A stretch of DNA of 18,615 bases from JANQPC01 sp039208375 (GTDB lineage Bacteria > Pseudomonadota > Alphaproteobacteria > Rhodobacterales > Rhodobacteraceae). Positions 6,384 through 13,959 of this stretch are shown in pieces. The translations under genes were made by a program, and so were the position numbers. The stretch's first letter is position 1; the number at the start of each line of letters is the position of its first letter. Location of the stretch: positions 1 through 18,615 of the forward strand of contig JBCCRC010000061.1 of NCBI GenBank assembly GCA_039208375.1, in the 5' to 3' direction. The notes under the pieces were generated by a model. The model was not told the DNA's origin and did no database searches. It worked only from the letters and a program-made list of their open reading frames with translations.

Positions 6384-7541
6384 ATGACGGTAGTGCCCGT
6401 TACATCCGCCGACCTCGATGGCGCAGAGGTGTCTTGGTTCTCAGCGCTTTGCTCGGATGATTATGCCTATCTCGGCGTGCCAGATGGCGCGCTGCGGTCA
6501 AGCTGGGCCCATTGCCGGGATATCCTGCTTGAGGCGGAAAAGCAGGGCTTTCGGAATATCCTTTGCCCGTCGTCCTATCAGGTGGGCCAGGATACGCTGT
6601 CCTTCGTGGCCGGATGCGCGCCGCTGACCTCCAAGATCAACATGCTCGCCGCAGTCCGCTGCGGGGAGATGCAGCCCATCATGTTGGCCCGCACCATCGC
6701 CACGCTTGATCACATGCTGGACGGGCGGCTGACAATAAACATCATCTCGTCGGACTTTCCTGGAGAGAAGGCCGAAAGCGCCTTTCGCTACCAGCGCTCG
6801 CGCGAGGTGGTCGAAATCCTCCGCCAGGCGTGGACACAGGATGAAATCAATTACCACGGCGACGTTTACCAGTTCGAAGGGGTTACCACCGATCCCGCCC
6901 GCCCCTACCAGCAGAACGGCGGCCCGCTGATGTATTTCGGCGGCTACTCCCCAGCGGCACTGGAGCTCTGCGGGCAGCACTGTGACGTCTACCTGATGTG
7001 GCCCGAGCCGCGCGAAAACCTTGAAGGCCGGATGCGCGACGTTCATGCCGTGGCCGAAAAGTATGGCCGAACCCTCGATTACGGCCTGCGGGTGCACATG
7101 ATTGTGCGCGATACTGAGGCAGAAGCGAAGGAATACGCTGAACACCTCGTCTCAAAGCTCGATGACGAATACGGCACGTTGATCCGCGACCGGGCGCATG
7201 ATTCAGCAAGTCTTGGCGTGTCTCACCAGGCCCGAGCCCGCGAATTGGCCGATCAGTTTGGCTATATCGAACCGCATTTGTGGACGGGGGTTGGCCGCGC
7301 GCGATCAGGCTGCGGCGCCGCCCTCGTGGGCTCTACAGATCAGGTGATGTCGGAGATCGAGGCCTATCAGAAGATGGGCATCCGCGCTTTCATCTTCTCC
7401 GGCTACCCGCATATCGACGAATGCACATCCTTCGGCACGCGCGTGTTACCAAACCTTAAAACGGTCTCGCTGCCCGAAGCGTATGGTCGCGTACCGGCTG
7501 CACCCCCCGCCACGCCCCTGGCTGTAGGAGAGCGCCGCTGA
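6384..7541 (+). CDS. smoC: SsuD-like flavin-dependent monooxygenase, probable sulfoquinovose monooxygenase SmoC
   Basis: The 385-residue TIM-barrel protein belongs to the luciferase-like (LLM) family, alkanesulfonate monooxygenase branch. It shares the SsuD-style blocks LRVHMIVRDTEAEA (235-248), GCGAALVG (309-316) and FIFSGYPH (336-343). Such enzymes use FMNH2 and O2 to cleave a C-S bond and release sulfite. Trp206, Arg236 and His238 are all present, the numbers I recall for sulfosugar-contacting residues of SmoC. With an aldo/keto reductase and a flavin reductase directly downstream, the order is smoC-smoB-smoA, as in the sulfo-SMO pathway that turns sulfoquinovose into 6-oxo-glucose and sulfite. 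GGGGAGGA at 6370-6377 fixes the start. A different sulfonate, or a non-sulfur substrate, remains possible. Confidence 0.72.
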   Translation: MTVVPVTSADLDGAEVSWFSALCSDDYAYLGVPDGALRSSWAHCRDILLEAEKQGFRNILCPSSYQVGQDTLSFVAGCAPLTSKINMLAAVRCGEMQPIMLARTIATLDHMLDGRLTINIISSDFPGEKAESAFRYQRSREVVEILRQAWTQDEINYHGDVYQFEGVTTDPARPYQQNGGPLMYFGGYSPAALELCGQHCDVYLMWPEPRENLEGRMRDVHAVAEKYGRTLDYGLRVHMIVRDTEAEAKEYAEHLVSKLDDEYGTLIRDRAHDSASLGVSHQARARELADQFGYIEPHLWTGVGRARSGCGAALVGSTDQVMSEIEAYQKMGIRAFIFSGYPHIDECTSFGTRVLPNLKTVSLPEAYGRVPAAPPATPLAVGERR

Positions 7542-8434
7542 TGAACCGAACGACCCTAACCCCTAACGTCAGCTTGTCGCGTATTGTGTATGGCATGTGG
7601 CGGCTGGGGGATGACGCCGATACCTCGCCTGCCCACATTCAGGCAAAGGTCGAGGCTTGCCTTGCGCAGGGCATCACCACGATGGATCAAGCCGATATCT
7701 ATGGCGGATACGCGGCAGAAAAGCTGTTCGGCGCGTGCCTCCGCGCCAGCCCGGGCCTGCGCGATAGAATCGAGATCGTCACGAAATGCGATATCGTTGC
7801 GCCCATGGGCCGGTATGCGGACGCGCCAGTGAAATACTACGATACCTCACGCGCACATATCCTGGCCTCGGTCGATCATTCTCTGCGGCTTATGGGCATC
7901 GAAACGATTGATCTTCTGCTCATCCACCGGCCCGACCCGTTGATGGACGCCGGTGAAACGGGCGAAGCGCTCGATGCGGTAGTGGCGTCCGGCAAGGTAA
8001 AATCGGTGGGCGTATCGAACTTCCGGCCCTGGGATTGGCAGCTTCTGCAATCACGAATGCAAACGCAGCTCGTCACCAACCAAATCGAAATCAGCCTTTT
8101 GGAGCGGACCGCATTCACCAATGGCGATCTCGCCTTTCTGCAGCAGCACCGCATCGCGCCGATGGCCTGGTCACCCCTAGGGGGCGGCGCGCTTTTTGAC
8201 AGTGCCAACAAGCCGGTGCGAGATGCTCTTGAAGCTGTTGCAGCGGAGAATGGCGTGGATGACGCCGCCGTGGCCATCGCCTTCTTGCTCGCCCATCCGG
8301 CGCGGATCCTGCCGGTGATGGGTACCAATCGGTTGGACCGGATCGCCACCTTTGGCGACGCGCTGAAAGTGAAGATGGATCGCCGCACGTGGTTCACGCT
8401 TTACACTGCCGCCCTGGGCGAAGAGGTTCCGTGA
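7541..8434 (+). CDS. smoB: Aldo/keto reductase, probable SmoB (6-oxo-glucose reductase)
   Basis: The 297-residue (alpha/beta)8 aldo/keto reductase has the catalytic tetrad Asp49, Tyr54 (in MDQADIYG), Lys82 (TKCD) and His129 (LLIHRPDP), plus the conserved GVSNF block. It resembles the YdhF group and should use NADPH to reduce an aldehyde or ketone. In the sulfo-SMO pathway SmoB reduces 6-oxo-glucose, the aldehyde left after SmoC removes sulfite, to glucose. Its ATG overlaps the monooxygenase stop by one base (TGATG), with TAGGAGAG upstream, so the two genes are translationally coupled. That supports the view that it acts on the monooxygenase product. Without the neighbours only the general family could be named. 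Confidence 0.75.
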   Translation: MNRTTLTPNVSLSRIVYGMWRLGDDADTSPAHIQAKVEACLAQGITTMDQADIYGGYAAEKLFGACLRASPGLRDRIEIVTKCDIVAPMGRYADAPVKYYDTSRAHILASVDHSLRLMGIETIDLLLIHRPDPLMDAGETGEALDAVVASGKVKSVGVSNFRPWDWQLLQSRMQTQLVTNQIEISLLERTAFTNGDLAFLQQHRIAPMAWSPLGGGALFDSANKPVRDALEAVAAENGVDDAAVAIAFLLAHPARILPVMGTNRLDRIATFGDALKVKMDRRTWFTLYTAALGEEVP

Positions 8435-8436
8435 CG

Positions 8437-8958
8437 ATGGCCGACGGAGGAGCCTTCTCGAACATGCAACGCTTCACACCTGGCGCCGAGACGGCCCGCG
8501 CCTTCCGCGATGCGCTCGGCCTCTACGCCACGGGCGTTACGGTCGTCACGGCCGGCAGCGAACAGGGCCCGGTTGGCATCACGGCCAACTCCTTTGCCTC
8601 CGTTTCGCTCGACCCGCCGCTAGTGCTCTGGTCACCCGCCAAAACCTCTTCTCGTTTCGATGCTTTCGAAGCCGCCGAAAACTACGCCATCCACATTCTT
8701 GCCGAGGATCAAACAAACCTCTGCGGTCGGTTTTCCCGCGACGGCTATGATTTCGATGGGCTCGACTGGGCGCCCGATGCCGAAGGAACACCCCTCATAG
8801 AGGGTTGCCTTGCGCGCTTCGAATGCCGCCGCGTTGCCGTTCACGAAGGCGGCGATCACCTGATCATCGTGGGCGAGGTTACGGGGGCAGAGATGCGCTC
8901 CGGCGCGCCCCTCGTCTTTACTTCAGGGCGTTACGGGCGCTTTACAGCCGCGCCCTAA
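8437..8958 (+). CDS. smoA: Flavin reductase (FMN reductase domain), probable SmoA
   Basis: The 173-residue protein is of the flavin-reductase-like split-barrel family (HpaC/RutF type). ATGVTVVT (31-38) and the segment GITANSFASVSLDPPLVLWS (48-67) form the FMN-binding core. It should use NAD(P)H to make FMNH2 for the LLM monooxygenase two genes upstream, giving a two-component system. Three starts are possible: GTG 8431 (overlapping the previous stop), ATG 8437 and ATG 8464. I chose 8437 because GAGG lies ten bases upstream; 8464 has GGAGGA but at a long 12-base spacing. An alternative role is donating electrons to the Rieske oxygenase encoded on the other strand, but this family does not normally do so. 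Confidence 0.82.
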   Translation: MADGGAFSNMQRFTPGAETARAFRDALGLYATGVTVVTAGSEQGPVGITANSFASVSLDPPLVLWSPAKTSSRFDAFEAAENYAIHILAEDQTNLCGRFSRDGYDFDGLDWAPDAEGTPLIEGCLARFECRRVAVHEGGDHLIIVGEVTGAEMRSGAPLVFTSGRYGRFTAAP

Positions 8959-8979
8959 GCGCGGATGCTAACACCATAA

Positions 8980-8997
8980 GGCCCGAAAAAACGGGCC
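8980..8997 (+). other. Intercistronic stem-loop before the TRAP genes
   Basis: GGCCCG, an A-only six-base loop and CGGGCC form a perfect 6-bp hairpin in the 60-bp gap between the flavin reductase and the TRAP small permease. It is not followed by T residues in the rightward direction, so it is unlikely to stop transcription. It may instead affect mRNA stability or the relative expression of the enzymes and the transporter. Confidence 0.5.
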
Positions 8998-9018
8998 AAA
9001 ACCAGGGAGGACAGCGCC

Positions 9019-9615
9019 ATGACTGGCGTGCTGAAGGCAGTGCTGCTGCCATTCCAGCTTTGGAACGATGTGGTTCTGAAAATCGGCCGCGGGATCGCGG
9101 TGGTGGCCATCGCGCTAATGGTGCTGGCGATCCTGATCCAGGTGTTCTTCCGATACGTTCTGAACAATGCTCTGCCCTGGCCCGATGAAGCCGCGCGCTT
9201 CTGTATGCTCTGGCTCACCGGCGTGATCGCGCCCACCGCGTTTCGCCGCGGCGGCTTTGTGGCGATCGATATGCTGATCGAGGCGCTGCCCCGCCGGGCC
9301 GGCGCCCTGCTCTCGCTTCTGCTTCTCTTTGTCAGCGCCGCGGTGCTGGCCATCGCTGTTGAGATCGGCTGGGGCGAGGTCACGGGATTCGGCGGTCAAT
9401 TTGATACCGCCTCGCTCTGGGTGCCCGCCTCGTTGGATTTCAGCGAATGGATGCGGGTGCCGCGCAGTTGGATGATGGCCTCGCTCCTCGTGGGCGTGGT
9501 GCTGCTCTTTATCGTGAATATCGAGCTCATCCTGAGAGCGCTGATCACGATCCTTGGCGGTGCCGACGATCTGCGCCCGATGCCGTTGGGCGAAGAAGAG
9601 ATTATGGCGGAGTAA
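9019..9615 (+). CDS. TRAP transporter small permease (DctQ family)
   Basis: The 198-residue membrane protein has four predicted spans, at about 26-48, 55-75, 95-118 and 152-175. It carries the family's conserved acidic/aromatic segment after the first span (LPWPDEAARF). DctQ proteins pair with the large permease to form the transmembrane part of a Na+-driven tripartite ATP-independent periplasmic transporter. AGGGAGGAC upstream of the ATG supports the start. The Gln/Glu-rich C-terminal tail ends five bases before the DctM start, the usual arrangement. Position in the operon suggests import of the substrate of the monooxygenase module. Confidence 0.92.
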   Translation: MTGVLKAVLLPFQLWNDVVLKIGRGIAVVAIALMVLAILIQVFFRYVLNNALPWPDEAARFCMLWLTGVIAPTAFRRGGFVAIDMLIEALPRRAGALLSLLLLFVSAAVLAIAVEIGWGEVTGFGGQFDTASLWVPASLDFSEWMRVPRSWMMASLLVGVVLLFIVNIELILRALITILGGADDLRPMPLGEEEIMAE

Positions 9616-9619
9616 CCCC

Positions 9620-11095
9620 ATGCTGATCTGGTTCCTTCCGCTCTTCCTTTTCTTCCTGATCATCGGCCTGCCCGTCTTCTTCGGCCTACTCGCTGCGCCC
9701 GGCATCCTGCTTTGGATGGCGGGGCAAGAGCGTGACATCACGCTGCTTTATAGAAACGTTTACAATGGGATGGACAGCTTTCCTCTCATGGCCATCCCGT
9801 TTTTCATGCTCGCCGGCGAGCTGATGAACAAGGGCGGCATCACGATCCGGCTGGTGGAGTTCAGCCAGGCGCTGATGGGCCATCTCCGGGGCGGGCTCGC
9901 GCATGTGAACGTGCTCTCGTCGATCCTCTTTGCGGGCCTCTCGGGCTCTGCAGTAGCCGACACATCTGCGCTCGGCTCCATGCTGATCCCGGCGATGGAA
10001 AAGCAGGGCTATACCCGCCGCTTCGCCGCCGCGATCACCGCCGCATCCTCTGTGATCGGCCCGATCATCCCGCCATCGGGGATCATGATCATCTACGCCT
10101 ATGTGATGGGCGAAAGCGTGGCCGCACTGTTCCTCGCGGGCATTGTGCCCGGCGTGCTGGTCGGCATCGGGCTGATGGTCATGGTCCGGCTTCTGGCCGA
10201 TCGCTATGACCTGCCGAAAGCGGAACGCATCGTTCAAAAGGAACAAACGATTTCGGGGGCGGAGTTTTGGTCATCATTCCTGCTTTTGCGCCTCAACCTT
10301 GCCGGTGTGCTGCTGATGATCGCCAACGGCTTCGGCGCGTCGGAAACGGTGCCGGGCTGGATGGTCTTTGCCGTCATGCTGGCGCTCGCGCACGGGCTTC
10401 TGATCTGGATGCGGCGGCAGGTGAGCCATGACTTCCGGATCGTGTGCAAACGCGCCGTGGTGCCCTTGCAAACGCCGATCCTCATCCTCGGCGGCATCCT
10501 GATCGGGATCTTCACTCCCACCGAAGCCGCGGCCGTGGCAGTGGCCTATGCGATCTTGGTGGCCTTCTTCATCCTCCGCACGATGACGCTGGCGGATTTG
10601 CCGGGCGTATTGCAACGCGCCGCACTCACCTCCGCGGTCGTGCTACTGCTCGTGGGCGCTGCGATGGCCTTCAAAACGGTCGTTTCGCTTTCGTACGCCC
10701 CGCAGATCCTGGCGGAGTTCATCCTCTCGCTCTCGGAAAACCCGCTGACGCTTCTGTTCCTGATCAACATTCTGCTCTTCATCGTGGGCATGTTCCTCGA
10801 TGCAGGGCCCGCGATCATCATCCTCGGGCCAATCCTGGGGCCGATCTTCGTGGATCTTGGCGTGCATCCGGTGCATTTCGCGATCATCATGAGCGTTAAC
10901 CTCACTGTCGGACTGGCTACGCCGCCCATGGGGCTCGTGTTATTCGTGGCCTCATCGGTCTCGGGCGAGAAGGTGGAAACGATCTCGAAGGCGATCCTGC
11001 CCTTCCTCGCCATCGAAGTGTTCGTGATCTTCCTGATCACCTACGTGCCGGCGATTTCCATGACGATCCCGAGGTTGACCGGGTTCGTGAACTGA
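9620..11095 (+). CDS. TRAP transporter large permease (DctM family), with an extra central segment
   Basis: The 491-residue multi-span protein carries the DctM signature GLSGSAVADTSALGSMLIPA (107-126) and PPSGIMIIYAY (151-161) in the first half. The matching GIFTPTEAAAVAVAY (296-310) is in the second half. It is the Na+-coupled transport subunit working with the small permease and the binding protein. Typical members are about 425-430 residues. The excess here is an insert at about 215-275, between the two pseudo-symmetric halves, which looks like two additional membrane helices. The start at 9620 was chosen because GCGGAG precedes it and the first span begins immediately. A longer upstream frame overlaps the small permease and is not real. 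Confidence 0.92.
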   Translation: MLIWFLPLFLFFLIIGLPVFFGLLAAPGILLWMAGQERDITLLYRNVYNGMDSFPLMAIPFFMLAGELMNKGGITIRLVEFSQALMGHLRGGLAHVNVLSSILFAGLSGSAVADTSALGSMLIPAMEKQGYTRRFAAAITAASSVIGPIIPPSGIMIIYAYVMGESVAALFLAGIVPGVLVGIGLMVMVRLLADRYDLPKAERIVQKEQTISGAEFWSSFLLLRLNLAGVLLMIANGFGASETVPGWMVFAVMLALAHGLLIWMRRQVSHDFRIVCKRAVVPLQTPILILGGILIGIFTPTEAAAVAVAYAILVAFFILRTMTLADLPGVLQRAALTSAVVLLLVGAAMAFKTVVSLSYAPQILAEFILSLSENPLTLLFLINILLFIVGMFLDAGPAIIILGPILGPIFVDLGVHPVHFAIIMSVNLTVGLATPPMGLVLFVASSVSGEKVETISKAILPFLAIEVFVIFLITYVPAISMTIPRLTGFVN

Positions 11096-11128
11096 TCCTT
11101 AGATGCAAGAAACCCCAGGGAGGTATTA

Positions 11129-12193
11129 ATGCTGAAATCACTCACCAAGTCGCTGATGGTAGCGACGATGGTTGCGGGCGCGCCGCTCGCCGCAGCGGCG
11201 CAAGAGATCACGCTTCGCGCCACTGCGAACTCCAACGAAAACGATGAAGACTATGACGGCCTCATCGTTTTCAAGAACTATGTGGAGCAGGCCTCGAACG
11301 GCGCAATTGCCGTCGAGCTCTTCATCGGCACGCAGCTGTGCTCGAACGGGGCGGAATGCCTGCAGGGCGTCGCGGATGGGTCAATCGATATCTACATCGC
11401 GACGTCGGGCGGCGCCTCGGGCATCTTTCCCTTCGTTCAGGTGCTCGATCTGCCCTACCTGATGGCCGATGATCGGGTGGCCGAGGCTGTAATGGCCAAC
11501 AACACCGAGTTCATGCAGGTCATGAAATCAAAGACGCTCGAAGCCAGCCAGGGCGCGATCCGACTGATGACGATCGGCAACACCGGCGGGTGGCGCAACT
11601 TTGCCAACACCCAGCGCAGGATCGCCGCGCCGGGCGATATGGAGGGCCTTAAGATCCGCACCGTGGTGGCCGACCTGCCGCAGGAGCTTGTTAAAGCCCT
11701 CGGCGGTGCTCCAACACCAATCCCGTGGCCCGAACTCTTCACGTCGCTACAAACCGGCGTTGTGGAAGGCTCCAAAAACGGCATCACCGATATCATGGGT
11801 ATGAAGTTCCCCGATGCCGGGCTGCAATACGTTACCCTTGATGGCCACGCCTATATGGGCGCTCTGTGGTTCATGAACAACGAGCGCTTCTCGGGCATGT
11901 CTGATGATCTCAAGCGCGTGGTGATCGACGGATTCTACCAGCTGCAGCAGGCGACGTTCGCCTCGCCCAAGCGCAAGTCGATCCAGGCATATGAGGATTT
12001 CGTGGCCGGTGGCGGCGATCTCTATGTGCCGACGCCGGATGAAAAGGCGGCGTTTCGTGACGCCGCAGCGCCAGTTTTTGACTGGTTCCAGGTGAATGTC
12101 GAAGGTGGCGAAGAGGTGATCAACGCGCTGAACGCCTCGGTCGCCGAAGCCGAAGCGGCGATCGAGGCGGCGCGGGCGGCAGATCTGAACTGA
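11129..12193 (+). CDS. TRAP transporter periplasmic substrate-binding protein (DctP family)
   Basis: The 354-residue protein has a Sec signal peptide (MLKSLTKSLMVATMVAGAPL, then AAAA) with cleavage near residue 24. The DctP fold follows, with LKIRTV containing Arg177, the residue that normally clamps the acidic group of the ligand, then PWPELFTSLQTGVVEG (199-214). It should capture an anionic substrate in the periplasm for the QM permease. TRAP systems for small sulfonates are known, so a sulfonate such as sulfoquinovose is compatible, but a carboxylate, betaine or other zwitterion cannot be excluded. GGGAGGT lies just before the ATG. Highest expression in the operon would be expected, and a strong terminator follows at 12218. 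Confidence 0.92.
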   Translation: MLKSLTKSLMVATMVAGAPLAAAAQEITLRATANSNENDEDYDGLIVFKNYVEQASNGAIAVELFIGTQLCSNGAECLQGVADGSIDIYIATSGGASGIFPFVQVLDLPYLMADDRVAEAVMANNTEFMQVMKSKTLEASQGAIRLMTIGNTGGWRNFANTQRRIAAPGDMEGLKIRTVVADLPQELVKALGGAPTPIPWPELFTSLQTGVVEGSKNGITDIMGMKFPDAGLQYVTLDGHAYMGALWFMNNERFSGMSDDLKRVVIDGFYQLQQATFASPKRKSIQAYEDFVAGGGDLYVPTPDEKAAFRDAAAPVFDWFQVNVEGGEEVINALNASVAEAEAAIEAARAADLN

Positions 12194-12217
12194 TCGGCAC
12201 CTTCGTATGAGCTTATG

Positions 12218-12247
12218 CGGGGCGCCTTGGTGGCGCCCCGTTTGCAT
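12218..12247 (+). terminator. Hairpin terminator of the monooxygenase/TRAP operon
   Basis: A perfect 9-bp GC-rich stem (12218-12226 pairing with 12232-12240) with a five-base loop TTGGT is followed by TTTGCATT. It lies 24 bases after the stop of the binding-protein gene. This is a good intrinsic terminator by alphaproteobacterial standards, where T-runs are often short. Confidence 0.8.
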
Positions 12248-12301
12248 TCCGGGGCGGTGTTGCCCCTTCCCCCGCTGCTGGGAACCCGCTACGACGCCCC
12301 C

Positions 12302-12520
12302 ATGCGTTGGCTCACCCTCCTTTTGGTGCTTACCGCGTGCTCCGAGGTGCCCGAACCCGGCGCCATCGCGCCCGAACCGCGGCCGCAGGCTTGGCCCGAG
12401 ATCGTACCGCTGGGGCCGCTTTTGGAAGAGATCCGCGCCGCCGCGCCAGCAGAAGAGGCCGATCCGGAAACCGAAGCGCTCCTGACCCGCGCCGAAGCGC
12501 TGCGGCGAGCCGCGCGTTAG
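12302..12520 (+). CDS. Small putative lipoprotein of unknown function
   Basis: The 72-residue product starts MRWLTLLLVLTAC, a short signal peptide ending in the lipobox LTAC with Cys13 as the lipidated residue. The mature part is Pro/Glu/Ala-rich, with a charged helical C-terminus (LLTRAEALRRAAR). The frame is open further upstream to 12215, but that would cross the terminator at 12218 and bury the signal peptide, so 12302 is preferred. No strong ribosome-binding site is seen. It lies between the TRAP operon terminator and hom and may be expressed with hom. No function can be assigned. Confidence 0.65.
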   Translation: MRWLTLLLVLTACSEVPEPGAIAPEPRPQAWPEIVPLGPLLEEIRAAAPAEEADPETEALLTRAEALRRAAR

Positions 12521-12526
12521 GCAAAA

Positions 12527-12560
12527 GGCGCGGTGTAAGGGGCCATAGGCCTACCGCGCC
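12527..12560. other. Long stem-loop between the lipoprotein gene and hom
   Basis: GGCGCGGT (12527-12534) pairs with ACCGCGCC (12553-12560). A smaller inner stem GGCC-ATA-GGCC (12541-12551) lies inside. Rightward it has an A-run before and no T-run after. Leftward it is followed by TTTTG, so its terminator-like polarity points left although no leftward gene is present. It could also be a leader structure upstream of hom. Confidence 0.5.
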
Positions 12561-12631
12561 GCCGCCGCTCCATTGCCCAGCCCTGCGCAAAGCGCTAACC
12601 CTCCGCCCGCATCGCAAGGAGACGACGGCCC

Positions 12632-13918
12632 ATGACCACCCCCCTCCGCCTCGGCATCGCCGGGCTTGGTACCGTTGGCGCAGGCGTCGTCAAAATCGTT
12701 CAGAAACACCGCGATCTGCTCGCGGCCCGCGCCGAGCGGCCGATCGAGATCACTGCCGTTTCCGCCCGAAGCAAGGGCCGCGATCGCGGCGTTCCGCTCG
12801 ATGCCTATTCCTGGGAGGATACGCCCGAAGCGCTGGCCACCCGCAATGACGTTGATGTCTTCGTGGAGCTTATTGGCGGCGAAGACGGCCCCGCCAAGGC
12901 CGCCACCGAGGCCGCGATTGCGGCAGGCAAGGACGTGGTGACCGCCAACAAGGCAATGCTGGCTCTCCACGGCCAAGCGCTCGCCGAAGCGGCAGAGGCG
13001 AAGGGCCACGTCATCCGCTTCGAGGCCGCCGTCGCGGGTGGTATTCCCGTGGTCAAAGCGCTCACCGAAGGGCTTGCAGGCAATGAGGTGATCCGCGTCA
13101 TGGGCGTGATGAACGGCACCTGCAACTACATCCTCACCCGCATGCAGAATGCGGGGCTGAGCTATCAGGATGTGTTCGCCGAGGCCGATATGCTCGGTTA
13201 CCTCGAAGCGGACCCAACGCTCGATGTGGGCGGGATCGATGCGGGCCACAAGCTGGCCCTCCTGGCCTCGATCGCTTTCGGCACTCGCGTGAATTTCGAA
13301 GCGATGGATATCGAAGGGATCGAGCGCATCTCCATCGATGATATCCGGCAGGCCGCCGACATGGGCTTTCGCATCAAGCTTCTGGGCGTCGCGCAAATGA
13401 CGGGGCGCGGGCTTGAAAGCCGGATGTCGCCCTGCCTCGTGCCAGCGACCTCACCGCTAGGGCAGCTAGAAAACGCCACTAACATGGTGGTCCTCGAAGG
13501 CGATGCTGCGGGCCAGATCGTTCTGCGGGGCGCGGGCGCGGGCGAAGGGCCAACCGCAAGCGCGGTAATGTCGGATATCATCGATATCGCCCGTGGCACA
13601 CGGCTCTCTACCTTCGGCCAGCCCGCCGCCGCGCTTCGGCCTACGCAAGGGGCGCGCGCCTCGGCGCCCGCGCCCTTCTATCTGCGCCTCGCTCTGGTGG
13701 ATAAGCCGGGGGCGCTCGCGAAGATCGCCGCCGTGCTCGGCGATGCCGGGATCTCGATCGACCGGATGCGCCAATACGGCCATGAGGCGACGGCCGCTCC
13801 GGTATTGATCGTCACGCACAAAATCACGCGCAGCGCGCTGGATGAGGCGGTAGAGTCGATGCATGGCACCGGCGTTCTCGCCGCAGCCCCTGTTGCGATC
13901 CGGATCGAAGAGGTTTGA
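12632..13918 (+). CDS. hom: Homoserine dehydrogenase
   Basis: The 428-residue enzyme reduces aspartate 4-semialdehyde to homoserine with NAD(P)H, in the route to threonine and methionine. The N-terminal Rossmann motif GLGTVG is at 11-16. The catalytic domain includes the strongly conserved MNGTCNYIL and AGGIPVVKAL. A C-terminal ACT domain (about 350-428, starting FYLRLALVDKPGALA) suggests feedback control by threonine or another amino acid. AAGGAGA nine to ten bases before the ATG supports the start. Length matches the monofunctional bacterial enzyme. It is followed immediately by a strong terminator and does not run into the next gene. Confidence 0.97.
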   Translation: MTTPLRLGIAGLGTVGAGVVKIVQKHRDLLAARAERPIEITAVSARSKGRDRGVPLDAYSWEDTPEALATRNDVDVFVELIGGEDGPAKAATEAAIAAGKDVVTANKAMLALHGQALAEAAEAKGHVIRFEAAVAGGIPVVKALTEGLAGNEVIRVMGVMNGTCNYILTRMQNAGLSYQDVFAEADMLGYLEADPTLDVGGIDAGHKLALLASIAFGTRVNFEAMDIEGIERISIDDIRQAADMGFRIKLLGVAQMTGRGLESRMSPCLVPATSPLGQLENATNMVVLEGDAAGQIVLRGAGAGEGPTASAVMSDIIDIARGTRLSTFGQPAAALRPTQGARASAPAPFYLRLALVDKPGALAKIAAVLGDAGISIDRMRQYGHEATAAPVLIVTHKITRSALDEAVESMHGTGVLAAAPVAIRIEEV

Positions 13919-13921
13919 GCA

Positions 13922-13952
13922 CGGGGCCCGCGCCACCCAGGCGCGCGCCCCG
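13922..13952. terminator. Bidirectional hairpin between convergent hom and the outer-membrane protein gene
   Basis: CGGGGC/GCCCCG (13922-13927 and 13947-13952) and CGCGCC/GGCGCG (13929-13934 and 13940-13945) stack into a 12-pair stem interrupted by one C-C mismatch, with loop ACCCA. It fills the 41-bp gap between two convergent stop codons and can serve both genes. There is no T-run on either side. Confidence 0.75.
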
Positions 13953-13959
13953 CACCGGA

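Noticed and set aside
6384..7541. Calling the LLM monooxygenase simply SsuD (alkanesulfonate)
   Set aside because: The position aligned with the SsuD active-site Cys appears to be Gly68, there is no SsuABC transporter, and the aldo/keto reductase partner fits sulfosugar chemistry better. SsuD-like specificity is still not fully excluded.
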